A stretch of 30,046 nucleotides of DNA from contig NW_026251868.1 in assembly GCF_025024155.1 (NCBI RefSeq), positions 1-30,046 of the forward strand, written 5' to 3'. Positions 13,927 to 22,656 of this stretch are shown here, piece after piece (position 1 is the first letter of the stretch; each line of letters opens with the position of its first letter). A model generated the notes under the pieces. The model was not told the origin of the DNA. It did no database searches and saw nothing but the letters and a program-made list of their open reading frames with translations. Both the position numbers and the translations under genes were made by a program. Origin of the DNA: Gamsiella multidivaricata (taxonomy: Eukaryota > Mortierellomycota > Mortierellomycetes > Mortierellales > Mortierellaceae).

Positions 13927-14022
13927 ATAACAACTTGTCTTTCGAGTCATTTGACTGCGAATCTATCAAACTAGCAACGATCCACCACAGTTGTCCTCCC
14001 CACCAAAGCAGGACCGATCCAC
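13927..14022 (-). repeat. LINE-derived repeat copy (family D), not interrupted at its 5' side
   Basis: About 96 bases closely resemble 22266-22164 in the same orientation. Shared blocks include CTGCGAATCTATCA and CCACCAAAG-AG-(A/G)CC-AT-CAC on the plus strand. On the minus strand it ends in TTGTTAT followed by A7, like a short poly(A) tail. Unlike the 22 kb copy and the related 26 kb sequence, no T run follows the final GATCCAC here, so this copy looks unoccupied at that site. Being LINE-derived is inference from the tail and the shared flank. Confidence 0.55.
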
Positions 14023-15400
14023 AGTCGCCAATCGACAGGGCACATTTCCCGGGCCTGCGCAACAATTACCACACCCTCATAGTGCGGTGTATTTCAACCA
14101 AGCACACGATGGTGTTTCCGAACAAACATATTTTCCTTATGCACAACCATGTATGAGGCGCAACTGTGAACGTGCAGAAGAGGGCCTTTTGATTTCATTC
14201 AGGTGGAGGTAGGGCCGTGCTTTTCTACCAGGTTGTACACGGTCCATTTGCTCTGTTCAGACATCGACCTTGACTGATATACACTCTGCCCTCAAGAGCA
14301 AGAGGAGCTTTCAGTATGGCGTTCGTGCAATGAGCGGGATACACGTGGGAATGCATTCTTTAGAGAGAGAATAGGTCCATTGGTCTGCATGCGTGAAAGG
14401 TGTATGAGCGACAATGCTGTGGACGTGCTCAGCTTCGATGTACGCGTTGTTGCCCTTGCAACTGGAGTTACTGCTCTTGCTGTTGCTCTTGCTACTCTTG
14501 CTGCCGCTGTCGTCGTGGTCCTGTTCACGCTTGAACTTGTCTCTGTACACTAGTCCGCTGAATCCACTGCCACAAGTCGGATAAAAAAAGATATGTTTTT
14601 CCTCAGAAGGACCTGCTATTTACTTCCTGTAGCAGAATGAATGGCAAGCAAGTGAAGCGACCAAGGTTCAGGTAGTCTTCCTCTTTTCCTCTTTTCCGCT
14701 CTCTTCTTTCCTTTCTACACGGAAGTGTATGCATATAGAACCATGTATGGATACAGGCCCCAGTTTTACCAAAAAATAAAAATAAAAATAATCAATGAAC
14801 AGTTTGCTAATCTTCTTAATCAAAAGCGTCTTGATGTACCCGGCAAAATTCACATTGTAGCATAGACCTAGTGCTTTAACACCGTCTACCCGAGAGCCAG
14901 GCTGTGATCGTACTAAGGCAGTCGAGGAACATCATGACTTCAAGGCAGCGGGCTGCAGGTTGGCCAAACCTCGCTTTATGCTCCATTCACGATTGCAGAA
15001 AATTATCGACGGATAGATGCGTAACCAGCGGCTACGGATCAAGCCAGACATGTCAAGGCGTTTTATTCCCTGCAAGATTTTTCTTCGCAGCCAAGATCAG
15101 CATGCTGTTATGCGGATTGTTGGGCGGAGCCAACGTGATTATATTGCCTTTTAGACATTTTTCCATTGCCTCTGGGCGTTGAGCATGAGCAAAGCGACGC
15201 GACGTCGGGTACAGAAAGATACACTTTCGTCTCTGGGACTTGTCGAAAGGCTGTTTTTTTTTCACGCTCGTTAATTTCAATGCATTTAGTTGTCTCTTAT
15301 GCAGCAAGGTATTAGCTATGAACGTATACTTCGGGATCGTTTGCGCCGCATGTATGACTAGGCAGGGGTGCCTGTTGCCGTATCATCATATGCTCGCTTA
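14023..15400. other. Gene-poor stretch between the DNAJC11 gene and the chromovirus
   Basis: About 1.4 kb without a gene I can support. A Pro/Gln-rich plus-strand frame at 13991-14212 overlaps the D repeat copy. A Ser/Lys-rich minus-strand frame at 14550-14311 is built on an imperfect triplet repeat (about 14465-14515) and has no recognisable domain. The rest shows scattered AT-rich tracts only. Confidence 0.45.
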
Positions 15401-15772
15401 TTTGATTTCTGTTGCGTTGTTCTCATGCATTTTCATCAGAGGAATAACCCTTCCATTTGATCAAATATTCATTTGTGTTGGGCGTAATTGTACTAGCCCT
15501 GTGGTCAACAATTTTTTTTCTACTTCATAGGTATCGGTATCTTCAATGTCGTTCAGCACAAGCTTGAGCTGAGATAGAGCATAGTGACGCCCTAACAAGG
15601 TTCCTATACCATCTTTAAGAATATATGAGCCATGTGAAGTGCGCCGTACCAATGTATATGATACTTCATATCGTGGAGTGAGCTTGCCTCCTTTAATTGG
15701 ATCAAGGGTCATTACTTTTGATCCATCTGGGAATCCATTATGCAGTACTGTTGCATTGAATAGTTCGAGCAC
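15400..15772 (-). pseudogene. Integrase C-terminus and decayed chromodomain
   Basis: The 15772-15461 frame gives the post-core region, with a YEVSYTLVRRTSHGSYIL stretch like the GPY/F-tail beta region. After YEVEK a one-base slip in an A/T-rich run moves the sequence to another frame, where VDHRAS, then EYLIKWKGYSSDENA, form a chromodomain. The codon expected to be Trp after ENA is TGA (15425-15423). Chromodomains steer such elements toward histone-marked chromatin (family knowledge). The copy is doubly broken. Confidence 0.75.
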
Positions 15773-15924
15773 TTTTTGCTGCTTCGCCGTAGATTTCTTT
15801 CTGATGGCGAAAACACGATCTCGGTTATATATTTTAGACGCTCAAGCAGTTCTTCTTCGTTCAGGATTCTGCCTTCTTCGTTGGTGTAGTTATTAAAACC
15901 ACTTGCTTTGCGCGCGAAAGATAA

Positions 15925-16741
15925 CTAGAATGGAGATGAATTGTGCAGACTAACTGTTCGCGTAATTGCAGACAATTGTACAAAGAGAACATGTCGATCC
16001 CAATGATGATGATTTCCTTGAACTTCTTTGCGAATCATATTGCATGTTGCTTTGACATAATTTTCTACAATTCCATTTCCACTTGGGTGGTATGGTGTTA
16101 CCAGACGATGATCTATATACACCTGCGTGGTCATGATGCGGGTGAGTTCATTGACAAACTCTTTTCCGTTATCAGACTGTAACACGCGAGGGAAGCCGAT
16201 ATCAGTAAAGCGTTTGAACAAGGTCTTTGCGGCAGTGTACGAGGCTTTATCAGGCAAGCCATCCAACAGAACAAACCGAGTACACACATCGACTATAATT
16301 AACGAATAGATATTCTTGTCTTCGGACTCTTCAATGGCCTGCAAAGTCATTCGCAATGCGCTCGCTAGGTAAGTGTGCATAGATTGCCTTCATAGAATGA
16401 TACCCTTTACGAGCAATGTTCATCCTCTGGCATTCTCGGCAGCACTTTACGAAATTTTTCCCTTGCTGATGGATTGAATTCACCATAGCATTTGTACCAA
16501 GGTGACCCATGGCATGCGCTTTATACATAGTTTCGTCCTTTTCTTTTTCGAGTACTACCGCTCTTTCTGTTTCCTCACTTTGAAGGATGTGCACGTACAC
16601 AAAAGTTCTTTTCTGCTCTTCTGTATGGAGTGATTGCTTCCTCCTCATCGGGAATAGACATGATAAAGCGTCAGGAAGAATGTTAAGAATTCCGGCCGAT
16701 AGTGGACAGTAAATGAATAATTCGATATGATATCTTGCCAT
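15925..16741 (-). pseudogene. Retrotransposon integrase: zinc-binding and DDE core (frameshifted)
   Basis: The frame 16741-16331 includes the LPDALSCLFP link and an HHCC zinc-binding module (HAMGHLG through CCRECQRM). The next frame, 16380-15925, carries the catalytic core: Asp in IIVDVCTRF, Asp in LQSDNGKEFVNEL and Glu in NGIVENYVK, with the expected GFPRV and PYHPSGNG context. The DDE residues are all present, but a frameshift near 16335-16380 separates the two parts. Confidence 0.85.
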
Positions 16742-17166
16742 TGGAATTAAGATTCTGCTGAAGATGCAGGAACATTAAGGCACGGTGGTCCGTGTATGAA
16801 TCAAAATGTCTTCTCCACAAATAGTAATGGAATTTATTCAATTGCAAGTAATCCCTTCTTTGTGGCGCTGTACTTACGTCCTCTTTCTTGCAAAGAGCGA
16901 ACCATGAAGGGAACAGAACTGATGTCGTTCTAATGCCCCTTTCCGCGTGGTAACTGGTACAGCACAGCACTGATACCAACATCTGAAGCATCTGAAGCAT
17001 CTGTTGCAACATAAAATGGTTCACTAAAGTCAGGGAATGACAAGATTGATGCATTCGTCAACATACTTTTTAGAATATTAAATGATTGCATTTGTTCCTG
17101 ATTCAGAGTGAATGATTCGGTTCGACTACGAAGCGCACCTAGCGGTGCTGCGATTTCACTGAGCAA
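16683..17166 (-). pseudogene. Retrotransposon RNase H region (broken)
   Basis: The 17166-16930 frame has EPFYVATDASDASDVGISAVLYQ, the first-Asp strand of Ty3/gypsy RNase H, after a tether with LNQEQMQSFNILK. A second frame (17054-16683) has DSYTDHRALMFLH, the later TDH block. The frame change between them interrupts the domain. It joins the RT directly upstream. Confidence 0.8.
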
Positions 17167-18296
17167 AGGAATATACTTTCAGAACGAATTGAATCTGTTT
17201 TGCTGTTGTTGGCGGCTCCCATTCATTGATATTTGCAAATTTAGTTGGATCAACACTTTTGCTGAATAGTCCAATGATGAAGCCCAACAGCGAGATTTGT
17301 GTGCTGAAGAATCTGCATTTCTCGCAATTGATTATTAATTTGGCCTCATTGAGTCGCTCAATTACAGTTTGCACTTGCTCTGCATGTTCTTCTCGGTTCT
17401 TTGAGAATATCACAATGCCATCAATGAAGTTATAGACGAAGGGAAGACCACCGAGGATTCGAGATACCTCCCTCCGAAAGAGACTGGACAATGGCTTCAG
17501 TTTAAAGGGCACTTTTTTGAACGGGTACTGCCTACCATTGTGCATAAATGCAGTCAATGTTTGATCCACTTCATGAATTGGGGGACGATGATATGCCTGA
17601 GAGATCAATTGTAGTAAAGATTGTGTGCTCAGCAAGGTGAGTAATAATGTCATTAATTAACGGTAATGGATAATTGTCATCCGGCAGATGCTGGCTCAGC
17701 GGTCTGGGGTTAAGACAGACTCACCACAGCAATTCCTTACTATTCTCGTCTTTTTTAGCAGCAAGTGTCAGCGTGCTATTGTGTACAATGCCAACTGGTG
17801 CAAGCGCGATAACACCATCGCGTAGCCATTTTTAAATAGTGTCTTCGAAGATGCTCATTTGCTTTTCAGCAAATGGTTTGGGTCTTCTGAATAGTACAAT
17901 ACCCTCGGGAACAGGCAGATGTACCTTCATTTCTGGTGCAGGACAGAGGCTCATATTTGGTATTTCAGCATTCTGCTTCAGATACTCAGCAATTCGTTCG
18001 AGAAACTTATGTTTTGCAGTTTGGAATGCCTTCGTCTTTCCCTCTGGAGGCTGTTCATCAGGAATTAATGAAGATTTGGTATCCTCTTCAGGTTCAGAGA
18101 GTTGTATCGCATCATCGCCAGGGTTAGCGAAACTAGTGATACTAAAACTGAACTGATGAAAAAGATCCATCCAGATGATGAACAGATACGACTGACTGAT
18201 GGCTTCCATTGGTGCTGATACGATTCGCGTATCATATTGCAACTCAATGTCCTCCGTTTGACCAATCCGAAGGATCATTTGGCTTTCGTCAGTCAA
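17156..18296 (-). pseudogene. Retrotransposon reverse transcriptase (broken)
   Basis: The segment 18296-17832 gives the protease-RT linker and RT N-terminus (HLPVPEGIVLFRRPKPF) and stops at 17832. The frame continues as a KWLRDGVIALAP-type RT block. From 17653 to 17156 come the palm and thumb with AYHRPPIHEVDQTLTAF, PFVYNFIDGIVIFSKN and KCRFF. The catalytic pair normally read as (Y/F)xDD is FIDG here: the second Asp codon is GGC at 17419-17417. A further in-frame TGA lies just before the block reading VCLNPRPLSQHLPDD. RT activity is therefore lost. Confidence 0.85.
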
Positions 18297-18299
18297 TAT

Positions 18300-18540
18300 G
18301 ATGACACCTTCAACTGGATTGATTCGTTCGTTATACTGTACTTGATGGCAATGTCTTGCCGAATGCAGGTGTCGGTTGCGCCTATGTCAAGCAATGCATC
18401 ATATTTCTCATCCTCGAAAGTGACAGAGACAAATATTCTTCTATCATCTTTGTTTGCATTCAATTTTGATAATTCAACTAAATTATCTTCTGTTTTCTGA
18501 AGAGACGGAACCCGTCTCAGATTTTTTCCATTCTTTCGGC
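18300..18540 (-). pseudogene. Retrotransposon aspartic protease fragment
   Basis: The translated minus strand shows YDALLDIGATDTCI near 18400-18360, matching the D-(S/T)-G-A active-site pattern of retroviral-type proteases with Ile in the second position. A stop codon lies a few codons upstream and more follow, so the region is broken. Confidence 0.65.
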
Positions 18541-18881
18541 TTCTTTTTCCTGTCGATATAATTCTTCCAGATTAATATAGGCGAAACTACCGTCAACGTA
18601 CGAGTTGACTGCAAGCCAAGGAGGGTTCATATGGTACGACTGTTCACCGTCATTGACTATGAGCTGCTCTTAAGCGGGATTCATCGCGATATACGGCTGT
18701 TTGTCGAATATGATTTCAGGTCGTGCAGTCTGTCAGAACCATTGCGCGACGTGTGATCGTGCAGCAGGCTTAACCTTCTTTTCTGTCTCCTTTTCCGTTC
18801 CTGAATGTTTCACCATGTTTTTTCGGCCCTTTCTTTTATTTTTCGTATCAATGCTGTCTTCAGCTACCATGGTATCAGTTT

Positions 18882-19250
18882 TGTTGACAAATATTTTATT
18901 GCCCGGATGACGGATCTCATGGTTATCATGGTTGACAGAGTTCAGCTCTGATTGGTATTGTCATGTGACGCTAGACGCGTCTAAGAAAGGATCAACGTCG
19001 CCCTCATCACAGAAAGCTCCATGATATAAAGATGAGCAAAGGCAGCACCAAAACGTCTAGAACCATGGATTACTAATCAGGACCTTTATTCGTCTGATGT
19101 ATATAAGGAAGGACAGACTATGTAGTTGAACCCCAGTTCATATACTCACAACAGTCTAGTCAATAAACTATTGTCTTCACACATTCGTCTTGTTCACTCG
19201 TCTCCCCTCGTTTTCACCTCGTTGCTCCTCGTTCACCCCCAAGTCTTACA
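18882..19250. repeat. Putative LTR (about 369 bp)
   Basis: Starts TGTTGAC and ends CTTACA, so it has TG...CA ends. It holds a TATATAA-like box near 19100 and AATAAA near 19163-19168, as an LTR would. No second copy is visible in the window and I see no clear short target duplication around it (AGTTT on the left, GTGGT on the right). It could be the 5' LTR of the minus-strand chromovirus, because an ATG and a Lys-rich frame begin just inside it at about 18869, or a solo LTR of another element. Confidence 0.5.
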
Positions 19251-19281
19251 GTGGTCATCATGGCGCCGATTCTGTTAGGGT

Positions 19282-20203
19282 TCAGTTCTTGCGACGAGAT
19301 TGCTGGTACTTGTGGAACTGATGGCCTGTGAAGGTAGTAACAACAAGGTCAGACAGCTGTTTTGCAGTTGTTGTTTCCATCGGATTCAAAGCATTGACAC
19401 GAGGACTGATTTGATTTATTTTATACGATTCATTCTTACTATCGGTGCTGGAGAATACTTTCACCTTGCACTCCGTTTTATGGCTGCGTCAGTGGCAACG
19501 GCCGCATTCAGGATGTCCGTCAGTGTTGTGCGAATAATTCGGACCACATTTCTGGCATTGGTACGGAAGGCGTGATGGATTGGGAAGACTGATGACGAGC
19601 CGTGGCAACGGGAGGCGCCGGGGATTGCGGCGTTCTCTTTTGCATGGATCTGTGGCTGTAACAAGACGAGGAGTGGAAACAAGAACTACTTTTAATAATA
19701 TTTGCAGTGCACGGATATATATACTATATGATTACTGTTGCAGTGACCCTTTGGTGTGAACCGTCTCGCCGAGCCATTTCTATTATTTCGGAGTGGACCT
19801 GGGTCAGAAGAATCAGTATTGATTCTATCGTGGGGTTGATTGAGACCCACGAGGATGCTGAGTATTTTTATGAAGGCATTGATTGATGTAAACCTCGTCG
19901 CATCCTTGTCATCCATGGCCAATCGCATGATCATCAGAGTGCCCTCGTCGACCGCACTTGGAGCGCTGCTTATGACCTGCAGTCTCGTGAGTGGGGTTCA
20001 TTCCACAGAGCTTGCAGTCAAGCGGCTGGCCTGCTCGGTTGTTGGAGCCTCGGAACATCTCCTTCGGCTCGGGCTTCTTGCTTGCTGGAGAGAACCAGTT
20101 TGCTCCCCTGTTGCGCTTGTTGCGTGAAGCACGGCTCACTGTGATAAATTCGATATCGGAAGCCATCTCTGCCTCCAAACCGGAATGGCAGCCCCGTGGA
20201 CAC
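19282..20203 (-). pseudogene. gag-like region with two zinc-binding motifs (broken)
   Basis: Minus-strand translation gives, near 20040-19930, CKLCGMNPTHETAGHKQ then KCGRRGH, and again near 19545-19485, CQKCGPNYSHNTDGHPEC then GRCH followed by a stop. Both resemble the Cys/His-rich end of fungal Ty3/gypsy Gag proteins. A basic, Ser/Asn-rich stretch precedes the first one. Several stops and frame changes are present. It could be the gag of the chromovirus to its left, but the LTR-like segment between them makes a second, older element equally possible. Confidence 0.5.
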
Positions 20204-21140
20204 GAATAAAATTGAAAAAACGTTTTTAAAGTAACTGTTGTGGTGTTGTGGCTCTATATCAGGTAAAAGTGCTGGCTGTAAATACGTTGCTCAATAAAGG
20301 TCTCTACTGGTTAACGAAGTCTTTAAATAATAATTGTCTTACTGTAAATGTATGTCGCGAATAAATGAGCGACGACGAGGACTACAATCCGTATAACAAA
20401 GGACTACAGAAATAAATTGGAAGCAAATACTAGAGATAAGTTGCGGGACTACAGTAGAAACTGATAGGCTCCAGACGCAGAGAACACTTACAATGAGATT
20501 CTTTGGGGAAGAAGCGCTTGGTCCTTAGCAGAAGGAAAAGAAGAACAGTGTGCCTAGACGACGACATCGAGGAGGCACTGTTCTTGGTCCTCCGCGCTCG
20601 TCCGTTACAAGACCATGACCGTTACCTGGTCGAGGGACCTCCAGGCTACGCGAGGCGGACTCGCAGGAGCACTTGATTGCAGAAGTGCGATAAATTAAGG
20701 TTTATACTTACTATCTAATGACAATTAGACACGAAATAAGAGAGGGATCTTTAATATGGCAATCCGCTACCCTTTATATAGTGCACCGGACTGCCTTCTC
20801 TACACAGAACGATCCTCATAATAGTCATACCGTGCGCAGCAAAAAGTTCTTTTTTCTTCACGACTTTGCGTTCGTACATTCGAATGCTTCAGAACCTCAG
20901 AGGATTATACCTGTCAGGAACAGACTTAGGAAAATGGGATGTTGCAGTCGAAGGGAAAGGCAGACAGGCGGACAAGGCAGGTAAGGATTGTATTGCAGAC
21001 TGAGGTTCTATGCCATGAGTGCTATGGTTCTATCTACGTATTCCATGATCCTGTACCTGTTTGTTCCTCATCTAGTAACTTGAATACAATCCTACGCTTA
21101 TTCTGACACCTCCTTCCTAAATACTTGCCACTATTTTCCG
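20204..21140. other. Gene-poor stretch
   Basis: About 0.9 kb with no supported gene. It is AT-rich at both ends, with several AATAAA motifs (near 20292 and 20361). It may be the decayed 5' flank of the gag-like region, but no LTR pair is visible. Confidence 0.4.
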
Positions 21141-21149
21141 TATCTGTCT

Positions 21150-21333
21150 TGCTTAGAAAAGGTCATCTTGACTCTTGTCGCATATTTCACCAGAGTTCAC
21201 TGTATATTTATTTGACAAGTGTACCTCCAGCTCACTATTACATTTAATACAAATAAATACCTAATCGGTGTGGTGTGTGGAGCCACATCTCTTTCTCACT
21301 TAATTCTGAACCCCAAATATCTCAACTCTGAAT
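21150..21333 (+). repeat. Left arm of inverted repeat: plus-strand copy of a LINE 3' region (family D)
   Basis: The reverse complement closely matches 22023-22200. Shared blocks are GTCGCATATTTCAC, GTGTACCTCCA, AATACAAATAAATACC and GGTGTGGTGTG. Small indels separate the copies. Similarity appears to extend outward into GGTCA--GACTC, shared with family D, so I read the two arms as oppositely oriented copies of one LINE 3' region rather than true transposon ends. Confidence 0.65.
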
Positions 21334-21343
21334 AAGCATAACT

Positions 21344-21709
21344 TCACGACACGTCCTCCACATTGCTGAAGACTACATGTGCCGTGATTTTGATTCCTTT
21401 GCTGCATGGTCGAGTGGCGACATTTTCGATTTCACCATAGCGGGACATGGCGGACTTGATTCGGAAGTCTGACGTGCGAGGGTCAAGACTGTAAACCTCC
21501 ACGGCGCGTTCCATCTCGGATTCTCGTCTTTTGTTGTCCATGCGAATAAACATCTTGTCCTCGTATGGCATGCCATCCTCGTCTTCGAGTTCCACCGTAA
21601 GGTCCAGCAACCTCTTGAGTTCCTCCTCCGTTTCGACAGCGATCCTGAACGCCATTTCGTCCTTTCTAACCTTGAAAGGTATGACTGTGTCCAGAATCAA
21701 TGAGAACAA
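21344..21709 (-). pseudogene. RRM-like ORF fragment, probably retroelement ORF1/gag type
   Basis: An open frame of up to 121 residues (the ATG at 21655 is a likelier start than the upstream one). It has FRIAVETEEELKRLLD near the start, then EVYSLDPRTSDFRIKSAM, YGEIENV and ITAHVVFSNVEDV. This looks like a beta-alpha-beta-beta RRM-type unit with an acidic lead. Similar RRM-like modules occur in ORF1 proteins of fungal and animal LINEs. It lies among LINE remnants in the same orientation, which supports a retroelement origin, but an exon of a host gene cannot be excluded. I see no matching upstream exons. Confidence 0.4.
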
Positions 21710-21769
21710 GAGAGATCTTTAATTACAGCGACCGAGCAATTACTTATTGCTCAGTGGCTTAAGTTAATA

Positions 21770-22012
21770 TCTAGCTACCGCACACCAACTACGTTGGCTT
21801 GAGACGTCTTGGCTTCATAACTCATGTCGCATAGCTAGTCTAACCTAACTCCTACGTGACCTGTTGCGCAATACACGTCCACTTAGTCAAGGTTCAATGT
21901 TAATAGAGTTGTTTTTAAACCGAATAAACCATCCATCATGTCCAACTTTCTTCGCCCCAAGCAATGCTGTAACGCCCTGTAATCCGCGGTCCATCTACCT
22001 TCCTGGATTTCC
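21770..22012 (-). mobile_element. 5'-truncated LINE 3' end (family A)
   Basis: The minus strand starts inside the last codons of a LINE ORF2 (EIQEGRWTADYRALQHCLG, ending at the TAA at 21883). It continues into a 3' UTR that matches the one after the 27.5-29.3 kb element, including GCATAGCTAG-CTAACCTAACTCCT and the Tyr-rich ORF end. Only the last 44 ORF2 codons or so remain. It directly follows the poly(A) tail of the family D copy at 22013-22022. Confidence 0.8.
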
Positions 22013-22266
22013 TTTTTTTTATAACTAAGATATTTTTGGGATTGAATATGAGTGAGAATGAGATGTAACTCCACACCACACCGGTTGGGTATTTATTTGT
22101 ATTAAATATAGTAGTGAGTGGAGGTACACTTATTAAACTAAATAAATACAGTGAAATATGCGACAATAACAATTTGTCTCGAGTCGATTGACCCTGCGAA
22201 TCTATCAGACCTAACTAGCAAAGATCTATTAAAGCCGTCCTTTCCACCAAAGTAGAGCCAATTCAC
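22013..22266 (-). mobile_element. LINE-derived copy (family D) with short poly(A)
   Basis: The minus strand runs from GTGAATTGGCTCTACTTTGG to TTAGTTAT followed by about eight A. Its first 100 bases match the 13.9 kb copy, and its later part is the right arm of the inverted repeat with 21150-21333. The 22267 end carries the T run of another LINE tail, so this copy was interrupted there. Confidence 0.6.
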
Positions 22267-22345
22267 TTTTTTTTTTATTATTAACAAGGATCCTCAACGA
22301 TATGGGGTTTGTAGTCCACAGAGTAGCGCATCTATTCGAATTAAT
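22267..22345 (-). mobile_element. LINE 3' tail fragment (family B)
   Basis: On the minus strand it ends GAGGATCCTTGTTAATAAT followed by A10. The plus-strand block CCTCAACGATATGGG-TTTGTAGTCCACAGAG is nearly identical to the tail of the 26 kb element (26110-26150), and the bases beyond the T run match there too. Upstream it differs and holds CGCATCTATTCGAAT, shared with 25610-25624. Confidence 0.7.
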
Positions 22346-22656
22346 CGAATCGAATTCATCGCCCGCTTTTGTTTTCGTTGTTGCCACCACTCCCACGCCC
22401 CTGACATTCTTCGCCTTTGCTGCAGGTCCTTCGTCCTTTCTCTCTCTCTTTCTCTCTCTCTCTCCTTATTCATCCTACTCTCTCTTTTTAATCCTGTGTC
22501 TTCCGACTATCCCTTGCCTTCACATTGAGCAAAGGTAATTGATCCTGCAAACTTACGCTACATGGAAGTCTTGTCGTGTTAGATCGGCGTCTTTTAGCTT
22601 GTAATAACGTGGTTAACGGATTTGTCTGTGTCAACGTTGAGTGGGGATGTGGTCGC

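Larger units (their letters stand above)
15400..18881 (-). mobile_element. Decayed Ty3/gypsy retrotransposon (chromovirus), pol region
   Basis: The minus strand carries, in order, an aspartic protease, reverse transcriptase, RNase H, zinc-binding integrase with DDE core, a GPY/F-like region and a C-terminal chromodomain. That order (RT-RH before INT) defines Ty3/gypsy, and the chromodomain places it among chromoviruses. Many stops and frameshifts show it is inactive. An LTR-like segment lies at the 5' side (18882-19250), but I find no matching 3' LTR left of 15.4 kb, so the element is truncated or its 3' LTR has diverged. Parts are listed separately. Confidence 0.88.

Noticed and set aside
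14311..14550. Minus-strand Ser/Lys-rich frame of about 80 codons
   Set aside because: It rests on an imperfect triplet repeat, and I could not find convincing exons on either side.
19251..19275. tRNA primer-binding site TGGCGCCGATTC next to the LTR
   Set aside because: It does not fit the acceptor and T-arm spacing of a tRNA 3' end when I try to pair it, and the LTR's orientation is unresolved.
21175..22166. DNA transposon with terminal inverted repeats
   Set aside because: The right arm ends in a LINE-like poly(A), the arms appear to continue outward into family D sequence, and I see no target duplication. Kept only as an alternative.
22302..22538. Plus-strand frame across the LINE tail and a CT repeat
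   Set aside because: It starts inside the LINE tail and continues through a TCTCTC low-complexity stretch; no protein signal.
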